Below, in pieces: positions 52,425-59,985 of a stretch of DNA of 64,000 bases. A program made the position numbers and the translations under genes. Positions within the stretch are counted from its first letter, which is position 1. Each line of letters opens with the position of its first letter. Source of the DNA: Propionigenium maris DSM 9537 (GTDB lineage: Bacteria > Fusobacteriota > Fusobacteriia > Fusobacteriales > Fusobacteriaceae); assembly GCF_027925155.1 (NCBI RefSeq), contig NZ_BSDY01000007.1, forward strand, positions 124,001 to 188,000. The letters run 5' to 3'. The notes below the pieces were generated by a model. The model saw nothing but the letters and a program-made list of their open reading frames with translations. It had not been told where the DNA came from and did not search any database.

Positions 52425-52877
52425 ATGGTTGAAAAGACTTTTTTCTCGGAAACAGTAAAGATTGAAGCTCCAAGGGATTTTGTATTTAACTTCTTAACAG
52501 ACTTCAGTGAGAAGGCTAAGTGGGTAGATGGCTTAAAGGTTGAGGATGTTACTCCTAACAACGGAAAGAAGGTAGGGACACACATTAGGGAAAGTGTTGC
52601 TGTCCATGGGCATACCTGGGAGTACAAGGGCGAGATTACAGACTATAAAAAGGATGAGTATCTAAAGATGGATATCGGGGATGAAAAGGAAAATATTAAG
52701 CTGGACTACACCCTTACAGATGGAGATTATCACGATACCCTTCTTACTGAAACAGCAACTATTGTTGAGGGGTCGTTGATTCACCGGTGGCTTACAGGTT
52801 TTGAAAAGCGTACCCTTCAGAAGAGACTCCTTAAGTTCAAGGAAGTAGTAGAAGATGAATACAAGAAGAGCAGATAG
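52425..52877 (+). CDS. SRPBCC-superfamily protein
   Basis: 150 aa; the start follows AAGGAGGAGAGTAA. A single START/Bet v1-like domain: strand one KIEAPRDFVFNFLTDFSEKAKWVDG, followed by alternating strands (GTHIRESVAVHGHTWEYKGEITDY, EYLKMDIGDEKENIKLDYTL) and a C-terminal helix ending in EVVEDEYKKSR. This is the polyketide cyclase/dehydrase-like fold with a hydrophobic cavity. Ligand unknown. Cytoplasmic and monocistronic. Confidence 0.85.
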   Translation: MVEKTFFSETVKIEAPRDFVFNFLTDFSEKAKWVDGLKVEDVTPNNGKKVGTHIRESVAVHGHTWEYKGEITDYKKDEYLKMDIGDEKENIKLDYTLTDGDYHDTLLTETATIVEGSLIHRWLTGFEKRTLQKRLLKFKEVVEDEYKKSR

Positions 52878-52899
52878 GATCTAGTGTGTTTTAGAGGGG

Positions 52900-52938
52900 A
52901 AGGAGTGGTGACTTTTATAGTTAGCACTCCTTTTTTTG
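52900..52938 (+). terminator. Terminator after the SRPBCC gene
   Basis: AAGGAGTG / CACTCCTT with a 17-base loop, then TTTTTT. Confidence 0.88.
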
Positions 52939-53046
52939 GGTTCTATGGGTACCTCATTTTCTGGATCTTACCCTCCTTTAGGGGGCCCCTTGAACCACTA
53001 TTCAAAGGAATTAATTCCATATCTTTAGCTAACTGGAGGCGATATA

Positions 53047-53721
53047 ATGAAGGTTAATATTATCACCCTTATCCTCTGCTTTACCACACTCTCCCTCATC
53101 TCCCTCTCGGCCCAGATGGATAATGGGGTTATCTCCCTACCTGGACCCAGATACCAAGGGAACACCTCTATAGAGGAGGCTATGAGGGAAAGGAGGTCCA
53201 CCAGAAAGTATTCCAAGGAGGAGATCTCCCTAGAGGAGATCTCCCAGATCCTGTGGAGTGCTCAGGGGATTACCCACAGGAGCAGAGGGCTACGGACTGC
53301 TCCTTCAGCTGGAGCCCTCTATCCCCTGGAGATATATCTTGTAGCCGGAGAGGTGGAGGGAATCCCAAAGGGTATCTATAGATACTCCCCTGCAACCCAT
53401 TCTATTAAGATAAAAGAGGAGGGAGACAAGAGAAAGAAGTTTTTTACATGCTGCCAACCCTTTGTAGGAAAAGCTCCTGCCATTATTGTCATTACAGGGG
53501 TCTATGAAAGAACAGCGGTTAAATACGGAAAGAGAGCGGACCAGTATATCTATATAGAAGCCGGAGCTGTAGGACAGAATATCTATCTCCAGTGCGAGGC
53601 CCTGGGAATGGGAACTACCTTTGTAGGAGCCTTTATAGACAGCCGCTTAAGCTCTATCCTCTCCCTTCCAGAGGGGGAACAGCCTTTAGGAGTAATGCCT
53701 CTGGGAAAAAAGATTAAGTAG
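53047..53721 (+). CDS. Exported SagB/nitroreductase-type flavin oxidoreductase
   Basis: 224 aa; the start follows TGGAGGCGATATA. Residues 1-21 form a signal peptide (IITLILCFTTLSLISLSA), unusual for the mostly cytoplasmic nitroreductase fold. FMN-binding features: RRSTRKYSKEEISLEEISQILWSAQG, the SagB-type TAPSAGALYPLEIYLVAG, YIYIEAGAVGQNIYLQCEALGMGT and a C-terminal PLGVMPLGKK. SagB-like stand-alone enzymes of this size occur in many anaerobes without a peptide-modification cluster, and none is present here. Substrate unknown; electrons would have to be supplied in the periplasm. Confidence 0.88.
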   Translation: MKVNIITLILCFTTLSLISLSAQMDNGVISLPGPRYQGNTSIEEAMRERRSTRKYSKEEISLEEISQILWSAQGITHRSRGLRTAPSAGALYPLEIYLVAGEVEGIPKGIYRYSPATHSIKIKEEGDKRKKFFTCCQPFVGKAPAIIVITGVYERTAVKYGKRADQYIYIEAGAVGQNIYLQCEALGMGTTFVGAFIDSRLSSILSLPEGEQPLGVMPLGKKIK

Positions 53722-53743
53722 AGAGTTAAAAAGGGAGGAAGTT

Positions 53744-54019
53744 ATGAAGAGATATAAGTTTATCGAAGACCTCTTGGTGGATATCTACGGAGAGGAGGCC
53801 TTCATCTACCCCAAGGAGGTTTCTGAGGAGCTCTCCCAAAAGATGGCAGAGGAGGGCCAGGGATGGACCGATTTTGAGTTTGCAGGGAAAAGGATAACCA
53901 TAAATGAGGGATATTCGGAACCCTTTATAGATGAGGAGGTCGATGACGAGGGATACTGCAGATACCTAGACAGCAGATACTACTATATAGAGGAAGATAA
54001 TAAAGAAGAAGATATTTAA
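53744..54019 (+). CDS. Small acidic protein of unknown function
   Basis: 91 aa behind GGGAGGAAGTT, 22 bases after the nitroreductase-like gene, so probably the same operon. Strongly acidic and tyrosine-rich, ending YCRYLDSRYYYIEEDNKEED. No signal peptide, membrane segment or known motif. A terminator follows. Confidence 0.75.
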   Translation: MKRYKFIEDLLVDIYGEEAFIYPKEVSEELSQKMAEEGQGWTDFEFAGKRITINEGYSEPFIDEEVDDEGYCRYLDSRYYYIEEDNKEEDI

Positions 54020-54043
54020 TTAAATAGCCTCCACACTATTAAA

Positions 54044-54073
54044 AAATAGCCTGAAAGCCTTAGGCTATTTTTT
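54044..54073 (+). terminator. Terminator after the small acidic gene
   Basis: AAATAGCCT / AGGCTATTT stem with T-run. Paired bases and A/T flanks allow bidirectional function. Confidence 0.9.
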
Positions 54074-54184
54074 CTTTTCACCAGTTCCAAAATAATTCAA
54101 ATGTTAAAAAAAATTAATTAACTTTTTTTATCCATAAACCGACTAAAAAGAGACTTCGATGAATTGAAAAGCATTTCATCTTTT

Positions 54185-54327
54185 TCATATGGCAGTCTCT
54201 ATCCGAGAGACTGCCTCTCCTTGATATTTAAGGGAAGGATTCCCTTTGATCCAATATATGAGACATAGACATACCTCCTAAAAGATGCAATTAGTTTCCC
54301 AAGACTGGTTGCATCTTTTGATTTTTT
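54185..54327 (+). ncRNA. Candidate small regulatory RNA
   Basis: A gene-free 535-base gap (54071-54606) holds three hairpins in order: GGCAGTCTCT/AGAGACTGCC (54191-54215, perfect 10 bp), AAGGGAA/TTCCCTT (54230-54246), and AAAAGATGCAA/TTGCATCTTTT (54280-54319) followed by GATTTTTT. Unpaired CCTCC (54274-54278) and the loop segment TTTCCC (54295-54300) are complementary to ribosome binding sites. TTGAAA at 54164-54169 with TATGGC about 18 bases later is a weak promoter. No ORF fits. The 54328-54606 part is AT-rich, with a TATAAT at 54569-54574 for the next gene. Confidence 0.45.
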
Positions 54328-54606
54328 GATTCTATTCCAAAATTGATAGAAAACTTCTATTACAGACTTAAAACACTAACAAGTTCATCTCTGGGACACA
54401 ATTCTCCTTCTCTCTATAAGAATAAGAAACCTACTTTAAAGAAAATTCCCATTTAAAAGAAGCAACCAAATATAGAATATCTATTCCTTTAAAAATACTT
54501 AATATTTCATAAAAATAAGGCGAATTCTGTAAGGGAAGCTTAACTTTTTGTGGACAGCTCCCCAATGGTATAATCTATTATGAAGTAGATAAGGAGGTTT
54601 TATCCT

Positions 54607-55290
54607 ATGAATAAGAGGGAAAAAGTCGGAGAAAAAACCATTTACTATAACAGCTTGTCCATAGAAGCAAGGGATATCTTGGAGAAGATAAAAAATAATG
54701 AATATGTTATGGGAAAAACACTTCAGAAGAAAGATAACAGAGAGGTAAGGCTGCTGACAATAGACGGAAAGAAATACGTCTTAAAGAGAGAAAGGGGCAG
54801 GGGATTAATAGATCTTATCTTTAGAACTACCCTGAACAATGTAAGAAAGCTAAAGGAAAAGAAGTTTAACAATATATATGATGTAGAGATAATTGCAGAG
54901 AAGAGAAGAGGAATGGGAGTTGAAGAGACATTGATCCTGGCACCCTATATAGAGGGAAGGGAACCTAGGGAGGGAAGGGACTACAACAAGGTCATGGAAA
55001 GCTTGAGGGAACTTCATTCTATGGGATACTTTCACGGAGACAGCAAGCCGAAAAACTTTATATGTAACCATGAGGGAGCTATACTCATCGATACAAAGTT
55101 AAAGAGGAGCAAGTTTGGAGTAGGAAAGTGGAAGGATGTTGCCAGACTACAAAAAAGGACTCCGGAAAAACTGGATCTCACAAGGTATTTTGGAGATTAC
55201 AGGAAAAATATAGCTTACTACCTGGCTGTAGCCTGGGTATACAAGAAGGAGCTATTTAGAGGTGTCAGGATATATCAAGAGGTCTTTTAG
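54607..55290 (+). CDS. WaaY/RfaY-like lipopolysaccharide core kinase
   Basis: 227 aa behind TAAGGAGGTTTTATCCT. Small protein-kinase-like fold: the ATP-site lysine is probably in GKKYVLKRERGRG near residue 60, the catalytic loop is YFHGDSKPKNFI (residues 141-152, HGD-x-x-x-x-N) and the metal aspartate is in AILIDTK. The spacing matches the WaaY heptose kinase/RIO-like group, which phosphorylates the LPS inner core. A different small-molecule or fructosamine-like target cannot be excluded. Monocistronic, with a terminator over its stop. Confidence 0.85.
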   Translation: MNKREKVGEKTIYYNSLSIEARDILEKIKNNEYVMGKTLQKKDNREVRLLTIDGKKYVLKRERGRGLIDLIFRTTLNNVRKLKEKKFNNIYDVEIIAEKRRGMGVEETLILAPYIEGREPREGRDYNKVMESLRELHSMGYFHGDSKPKNFICNHEGAILIDTKLKRSKFGVGKWKDVARLQKRTPEKLDLTRYFGDYRKNIAYYLAVAWVYKKELFRGVRIYQEVF

Positions 55291-55304
55291 ACCTCTTTTT
55301 TTTA
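55277..55304 (+). terminator. Terminator overlapping the WaaY-like stop codon
   Basis: AAGAGGTCT / AGACCTCTT followed by TTTTTTT; the stem begins inside the coding sequence. Confidence 0.92.
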
Positions 55305-55383
55305 TTGAACTCAATAAAATCAATGCCTCCTTGTTGATTTTTTACCTTTCTGTTATATACTTCTAATGAAGGTGGTGATAGTT

Positions 55384-55701
55384 ATGAAAATTTTACAGTC
55401 AGAAAATATCTATAAAAGTTTTTATTCTAAGCTGTTCATTGATCATGCGAATCCTACTTACATTGCTCTTCTATTCAAAGCATATCTAACTGAAGAAGGG
55501 ACCATCTATTTAGAGGGTCAGAATTTAGAAAATCAAGTTGTACTCAATACACTGGAGGAACAGAGGAAGATTCTCCAGGGGAACTTAAAAACATGGGAAT
55601 CCTGCAAGATCAGCTATCCTAGCAACTCTAAAAAAGCCCTGGAGTTTTTCAGGGATAAGCTGGAGTTTTTAAATAAAATAAATGAAACTTTAAAAAATTA
55701 A
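55384..55701 (+). CDS. Unknown 105-aa cytoplasmic protein
   Basis: ATG 55384 is preferred over an in-frame ATG at 55366 because AAGGTGGTGATAGTT lies between them. The protein (MKILQSENIYKSFYSKLF...) is mainly helical, with an early strand pair and a C-terminal charged helix FFRDKLEFLNKINETLKN. No membrane segment or known motif. Single gene between two terminators. Confidence 0.65.
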   Translation: MKILQSENIYKSFYSKLFIDHANPTYIALLFKAYLTEEGTIYLEGQNLENQVVLNTLEEQRKILQGNLKTWESCKISYPSNSKKALEFFRDKLEFLNKINETLKN

Positions 55702-55780
55702 ACAGGTAATTTAAAATTTGATAAGCTGCCTCTTTTCCCATCCAGATAACTACTATAAATTTCATACCATAATAAACTAA

Positions 55781-55814
55781 AAAAACACGCCATTTTATGT
55801 AGCGTGCTTTTTTT
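55781..55814. terminator. Bidirectional terminator between the unknown gene and rlmF
   Basis: CACGC / GCGTG with an 11-base loop, A-run to the left and TTTTTTT to the right. Confidence 0.82.
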
Positions 55815-55917
55815 ATTCTACTGAGATTTCCATCTGTCTTATCTTACTTACTGAATAAATTAATATTTTCTGCCTGACTTAGAGGCACCTATAAAGCTCC
55901 GTTCAGATAGTTTGACC

Positions 55918-56808
55918 CTAACCCTTAAAGGTCCAAGCCAGAACCCTGCTTATCTTTTGCCCCTGACTCATCTCAAGTATCCTGTGGTGAGCTCCCAGCT
56001 TATCCAATAATTTTACAATGGGTTTTACATTATCTTTATTGGAAACCAGAGAGGTAAACCAGGTAACCTGAGAGGTAAACTTGACACTTTCCTTGACCAT
56101 CTTTTTGAGGAAGAGACGCTCCCCCCCTGGACACCATAGCTCGGCTTTTTGACCGCCAAAGTTAAGTCCCTTTTTTACTCCTCTATTATCCTTGCTGAGG
56201 TTCTTTACCTTTCTCCTGTTTGCCCTCATTGCATCTTCCAGGGAAGCATGGAAGGGAGGATTACACATAGTCAGATCAAATCTTTCGGTCTCCTCTATTA
56301 TCCCCTCAAAGATCTTATTCCTGTCTCTCTGGAGTTTCAGAGTAACTTTGTTCCTTAAATTTTTATTTGATTCCACTATCCTTCTGGAGTTCTCAATGGA
56401 TTTAGGATCTATATCCGATGCAACAAAATTCCAGTTATAACTCTGACTACCTATGATAGGGTAGATGCAGTTTGCACCAGTTCCTATGTCCAATACCCTT
56501 ACATTCTCCTTTTTACCATCTAGTAGTTCAGCTATGTAGTGGATGTAGTCTGCCCTTCCTGGAATAGGGGGACATAGAAATCCGTTAGGGATATCCCAGT
56601 TATTTATATTGTAGTAGGTCTTCAGCAGGGCTTTATTGAGCAGAACAACAGCTTCATTGTCACTGAAGTCTATGGTGTCCTCCCCTCTGGGATTCTTTTT
56701 CAGATATCCCTTTAACTGAGGCAGGTTTTTTACCAGTAATTTTAAGTCATATTTTCCCTTATGGGGATTGTTGGGATGTAGTTCACCCTTCTTCTTTATA
56801 TTCTTCAA
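55918..56808 (-). CDS. rlmF: 23S rRNA (adenine1618-N6)-methyltransferase
   Basis: 296 aa, normal for RlmF (YbiN). N-terminal signature LHPNNPHKGKYDLKLLV, then TIDFSDNEAVVLLNKALL, WDIPNGFLCPPIPGRADYIHYIAELL, the SAM loop VLDIGTGANCIYPIIG and the catalytic NPPFHAS near residue 185. This order is specific to the family, which methylates A1618 of 23S rRNA. Single gene. Confidence 0.95.
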   Translation of the reverse strand: MKNIKKKGELHPNNPHKGKYDLKLLVKNLPQLKGYLKKNPRGEDTIDFSDNEAVVLLNKALLKTYYNINNWDIPNGFLCPPIPGRADYIHYIAELLDGKKENVRVLDIGTGANCIYPIIGSQSYNWNFVASDIDPKSIENSRRIVESNKNLRNKVTLKLQRDRNKIFEGIIEETERFDLTMCNPPFHASLEDAMRANRRKVKNLSKDNRGVKKGLNFGGQKAELWCPGGERLFLKKMVKESVKFTSQVTWFTSLVSNKDNVKPIVKLLDKLGAHHRILEMSQGQKISRVLAWTFKG

Positions 56809-57006
56809 CTTATACTCCTTAATTAAATAGTTAATATGGCTAGATTAAATTGTAACATGCTTAATTATTCTAGACAAGGGGAAGGCAGATTCCAAGAGTT
56901 TTTTTTCTTTTACTTCCCTCTCTTCATATCATTTACAAGACATTTACCTATGTTTAATTTTCTATACACATACTTATATTACTATAGAGCAAAGGGAGGT
57001 GAATAT

Positions 57007-57132
57007 ATGAACCTAAGGAAAAAATTCTTCGATCTCATTACCATGGAAAATGAGTACAGGAATATCCACAAACTCTTTACTGTGGTGAAGGAAACCTATG
57101 TAGAGAACGGTGTCTATGTAGAATACTATTAA
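57007..57132 (+). CDS. Unknown 41-aa protein
   Basis: ATG 57007 follows AAAGGGAGGTGAATAT, a strong ribosome binding site; the longer frame upstream has none. MNLRKKFFDLITMENEYRNI... with a helical N-terminal half and VENGVYVEYY at the end. A terminator starts 8 bases after the stop, supporting a real short gene. Family not recognised. Confidence 0.65.
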   Translation: MNLRKKFFDLITMENEYRNIHKLFTVVKETYVENGVYVEYY

Positions 57133-57139
57133 GGATCCA

Positions 57140-57168
57140 GAAGAGGAGGTTTTAGCCTCTTTCTTTTA
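57140..57168 (+). terminator. Terminator of the 41-aa gene
   Basis: GAAGAGG / CCTCTTTC with a 9-base loop, then TTTTAT. Confidence 0.78.
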
Positions 57169-57339
57169 TATGAAAATGATCTTAATCGCCTGCCTCAAGA
57201 TTACTTCCATCAACCTTTTGAGATAAATTTAGCTCATCACTTTTTCTATCGGAAGCCCCTGCGATATCAAAGGTCACATCTATCTCCTATGAATACTTCA
57301 TCTTTACAATTGAATTTCTTATTTAAATGGCTATATGGC

Positions 57340-57361
57340 TATAATGACGTGAGCTAGCTCA
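57340..57361 (+). promoter_or_regulatory. -10 box followed by a palindrome upstream of the 73-aa gene
   Basis: TATAAT at 57340-57345 and the perfect palindrome TGAGCTAGCTCA at 57350-57361. A convincing -35 is lacking. The leader to the next gene would be about 135 bases. Otherwise 57169-57489 shows nothing supportable. Confidence 0.45.
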
Positions 57362-57489
57362 TTACCTCTATATCAATGAAATAAATCATTATTCTACAAT
57401 GCCTTTCCAGGTCTCATTTTTTTAAAGTTATTTTAATTTTTATGGGGTAGTTTTTATCATTAGAACTCTTTACCATAAGGAGGATAATT

Positions 57490-57711
57490 ATGTCATTAGT
57501 TAAACATATGGGTCCTCGAACACTTGGAGGGCACCACAGATGGGAAACTATCTATGAAGAGAAGAACTGGAAGGTCCAACACCACAAGATGGAATATTTT
57601 ATGATGGCTGAGAAACCCTATCGACTATTGGATCCCCACGATCACCTACTGGCTTCAGCTGATACCGAGGAGGAACTCAAAAATTATCTAGATCATCTGC
57701 TAAAACACTAA
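57490..57711 (+). CDS. Unknown 73-aa histidine/tryptophan-rich protein
   Basis: ATG 57490 follows AAGGAGGATAATT. Begins MSLVKHMGPRTLGGHHRWETIYEE and contains nine histidines (for example GGHHRW, VQHHK, DPHDH, LLKH), which suggests metal binding or a compact nucleic-acid-binding fold. The second half, DTEEELKNYLDHLLKH, is a helix. Cytoplasmic. A strong terminator follows. Family not recognised. Confidence 0.75.
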   Translation: MSLVKHMGPRTLGGHHRWETIYEEKNWKVQHHKMEYFMMAEKPYRLLDPHDHLLASADTEEELKNYLDHLLKH

Positions 57712-57739
57712 ATATGAAAGGTGAAGAAGTATTAACCTT

Positions 57740-57761
57740 AAAGTAACTAGCTAGGTACTTT
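57740..57761. repeat. 22-bp near-palindrome centred on CTAGCTAG
   Basis: AAAGTA-A-CTAG faces CTAG-G-TACTTT, with one mismatch per arm. Its centre resembles the AGCTAGCT of the palindrome at 57350, so the two may bind the same protein. Confidence 0.5.
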
Positions 57762-57770
57762 AAACTCGCA

Positions 57771-57810
57771 AAAGCTCACTCAGACTTAGGTTTGAGTGAG
57801 CTTTTATATA
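57771..57810 (+). terminator. Terminator after the 73-aa gene
   Basis: AAAGCTCACTCA / TGAGTGAGCTTT, a perfect 12-bp stem with a 10-base loop, followed by TATATATTTTT. Confidence 0.88.
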
Positions 57811-57939
57811 TTTTTACCACTCATTATTGATGGTAAAAATTAAAAAGTTATTCTTCATGATCACCTGCATTAAAATTTAACCTTTAATTCTTCCCTTGAA
57901 ATGAAGGGAATTATGGCCTAAAATATTAATGGTAAAAAT
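57811..57939. promoter_or_regulatory. Inverted repeat and extra half-site upstream of tetR
   Basis: TTTTTACCA (57811-57819) faces TGGTAAAAA (57831-57839) across 11 bases, and a third TGGTAAAAAT occurs at 57930-57939, 15 bases before the TetR start. They are candidate autoregulatory sites. Confidence 0.5.
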
Positions 57940-57953
57940 AAATTTTAAAAGAG

Positions 57954-58523
57954 ATGGTGAAGATCTTGTCAACAGAAGATAAAATATTAAAGGTCGCTTT
58001 GAAGTTATTTTCAAAGTACGGTTATTCTGGAGTTTCCACGAAGCAGATTGCCAGGGAATCCGGTGTAAATGAAGTAACTATTTTCAGGAAGTTTGAGAGT
58101 AAGAGTAACCTCTTTCAACAGGTTATAACCAGGTATGCCAAGGAGGGAAATGTCATAGAGAAGCTCAAGGCTGAACTCACTGGAGATCTAAAAACAGATC
58201 TAGGAGTATTCGGCTTCTCCTTCTACAAGTTTCTATTAAACAATGAGCTCATGTATAAGCTCCAGGTAAAGCAGGTAGATGAGGAGAGTATGAAGTTTAC
58301 CAACTCCCTGAAATACAAGGATTTCTTTTCAGACTACCTGAAAAATGCCAGGGAAGAGGGGAAGTTTAAGGGAGATCCAGAGAGGGTGGCGGTCACTTTT
58401 ATCTCCACTATAATGGGAATATTTACCTTCAGAATCTTTACTAAGGATATGGTAGCCAAGGTGGACATAGAGGAGACTATCCAGGAGGAAGCTGAGAAGA
58501 TATTAAAACTATATACGGCTTAG
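57954..58523 (+). CDS. TetR-family regulator of the ato operon (putative)
   Basis: 189 aa. HTH at about residues 8-52 (KILKVALKLFSKYGYSGVST, KQIARESGVNEVTIFRKFES) then a helical ligand domain. ATG 57954 has only AAAAGAG upstream; TTG 57966 with GGTGA seven bases before it is an alternative start. Ends shortly before the atoDAE promoter, which carries a TetR-style palindrome over its -35, so it is the obvious candidate repressor. Effector might be a short-chain acid or acyl-CoA. Confidence 0.88.
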   Translation: MVKILSTEDKILKVALKLFSKYGYSGVSTKQIARESGVNEVTIFRKFESKSNLFQQVITRYAKEGNVIEKLKAELTGDLKTDLGVFGFSFYKFLLNNELMYKLQVKQVDEESMKFTNSLKYKDFFSDYLKNAREEGKFKGDPERVAVTFISTIMGIFTFRIFTKDMVAKVDIEETIQEEAEKILKLYTA

Positions 58524-58535
58524 TCTTTATTTAAA

Positions 58536-58562
58536 GGGACTTGGAAACAAGTCTCTTTTTTT
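58536..58562 (+). terminator. Terminator after tetR
   Basis: GGGACTT / AAGTCTC (one G-T) with loop GGAAAC, then TTTTTTTT. Confidence 0.88.
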
Positions 58563-58574
58563 ATAAAAAAATGT

Positions 58575-58613
58575 AAGTAAGCACTTGCTTTTATGAATTT
58601 GTGGTTGTAATAT
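58575..58613 (+). promoter_or_regulatory. atoDAE promoter with TetR-like operator
   Basis: AAGTAAGCACTTGCTT at 58575-58590 is a 16-base near-perfect palindrome. Its right arm supplies the -35 TTGCTT (58585-58590), followed by a 17-base spacer and TAATAT (58608-58613). Binding there would block transcription. Confidence 0.7.
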
Positions 58614-58656
58614 ATTACTGTAATCAACTAAAAAGTTCTTAAAAAGGAGTTTGTGT

Positions 58657-59307
58657 ATGATAAAAGTGGTGTGTGTAAAGGAGGCTGTGGACAAGATCCA
58701 AGATGGTATGTCCATTATGGTAGGTGGATTTATGGCTGTGGGAACCCCAGAGATCCTCATAGATGCCCTTGTTGAGAAGGGATGCAAAGATCTTACAGTT
58801 ATATGTAATGATGCTGGTTATCCAGATAAGGGAGTAGGAAAACTAATTGCCAATGGACAGGTGAAGAAGCTCATCGCTTCCCATATTGGTCTAAATCCCA
58901 TGGCTGGACAGCTTATGGGAGAGGAGAAGTTAGAGGTAGTGCTTACACCTCAGGGAACACTTATCGAGCAGATCAGAGCCGGCGGTGCAGGTTTAGGGGG
59001 AGTACTAACACCTACAGGTATCGGAACAATTGTTGAAGAGGGGAAGCAGGTTATTGAGGTACAGGGGAAGAGGTTCCTTCTAGAGGAGCCCCTAAAGGCG
59101 GATATCGCTCTAATCGGAGGATCTACTACAGATGAGAAGGGAAATACAATGTATAACTATACAACGAGAAACTTCAATCCTCTAATGGCTACTGCTGCAG
59201 ATACTGTAATTGTAGGAGCAAGGGAGATAGTTAAACCTGGAGAGCTCCATGTAGACAGCGTTATGACACCATCTATATTCGTAGATTATATTGTGAAGGG
59301 AGAGTAA
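58657..59307 (+). CDS. atoD: Acetate/acetoacetate CoA-transferase alpha subunit
   Basis: 216 aa from ATG 58657 behind AAAAAGGAGTTTGTGT; an in-frame TTG two codons earlier is not the start. Family I CoA-transferase alpha chain: [41 protein letters not shown], the [14 protein letters not shown](V) loop with [18 protein letters not shown], and [17 protein letters not shown] at the C-terminus. Moves CoA between acetyl-, acetoacetyl- and butyryl-CoA. Two bases separate it from atoA. Confidence 0.95.
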   Translation: MIKVVCVKEAVDKIQDGMSIMVGGFMAVGTPEILIDALVEKGCKDLTVICNDAGYPDKGVGKLIANGQVKKLIASHIGLNPMAGQLMGEEKLEVVLTPQGTLIEQIRAGGAGLGGVLTPTGIGTIVEEGKQVIEVQGKRFLLEEPLKADIALIGGSTTDEKGNTMYNYTTRNFNPLMATAADTVIVGAREIVKPGELHVDSVMTPSIFVDYIVKGE

Positions 59308-59309
59308 TT

Positions 59310-59966
59310 ATGAGCATGAATCCAAAGGAGATAATCGCCAGACGTGTGGCTAGGGAATTAAATGAGGGAGACGTTGTCAACCTTGGAATAGGTCTTCCAA
59401 CTATGGTAGGAAACTATATAGATGAGGATATGGAGGTAATGTTTCAGTCGGAAAATGGTCTTATAGGACTGGGGCCATCTCCAGCAGAGGGAGAGGAGGA
59501 CTACGACCTTACCAATGCAGGGGGGCAGCCTGTGACTATCTCTCCCCACGGAGCAACCTTTGACAGCTCCATGTCCTTCTCTATTATCAGGGGAGGTCAT
59601 GTGGATGTAACAGTTCTGGGATCCCTTCAGGTAGATGAAAAGGGTAATCTGGCAAACTGGATAATCCCTGGAAAAATGGTTCCTGGAATGGGAGGAGCTA
59701 TGGACCTGGTTGTGGGAGCTAAGAAGGTTATTATCGCAATGACCCATACAGCTAAGGGAAAGCCAAAGATCCTGAAGGAGTGTACACTTCCATACACAGC
59801 TGTAAATCAGGTAAATATGATCGTTACAGAGCTTGGAGTAATGGAGGTCAGAGAGGATGGGCTTCTTCTTACTGAGATCGCTGAGGGAACTACAGTGGAG
59901 GAGATACAGGAGCTTACTGAAGCACAGCTTATTGTAAGCGATGATTTAAAAACTATGGCTATCTAA
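59310..59966 (+). CDS. atoA: Acetate/acetoacetate CoA-transferase beta subunit
   Basis: 218 aa; GGGAGAG of the preceding gene end serves as ribosome binding site. Family I beta chain with the catalytic glutamate in the [11 protein letters not shown] motif (near residue 50), preceded by [33 protein letters not shown] and the C-terminal [21 protein letters not shown] are also typical. Forms the active alpha2beta2 enzyme with AtoD. Confidence 0.96.
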   Translation: MSMNPKEIIARRVARELNEGDVVNLGIGLPTMVGNYIDEDMEVMFQSENGLIGLGPSPAEGEEDYDLTNAGGQPVTISPHGATFDSSMSFSIIRGGHVDVTVLGSLQVDEKGNLANWIIPGKMVPGMGGAMDLVVGAKKVIIAMTHTAKGKPKILKECTLPYTAVNQVNMIVTELGVMEVREDGLLLTEIAEGTTVEEIQELTEAQLIVSDDLKTMAI

Positions 59967-59985
59967 AAAAAGGAAGGGATGAAAA

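Noticed and set aside
56836-57132. 98-codon version of the 41-aa gene
   Set aside because: The upstream part has no ribosome binding site and is AT-rich noncoding in character; the strong site at 56993 fixes the start at 57007.
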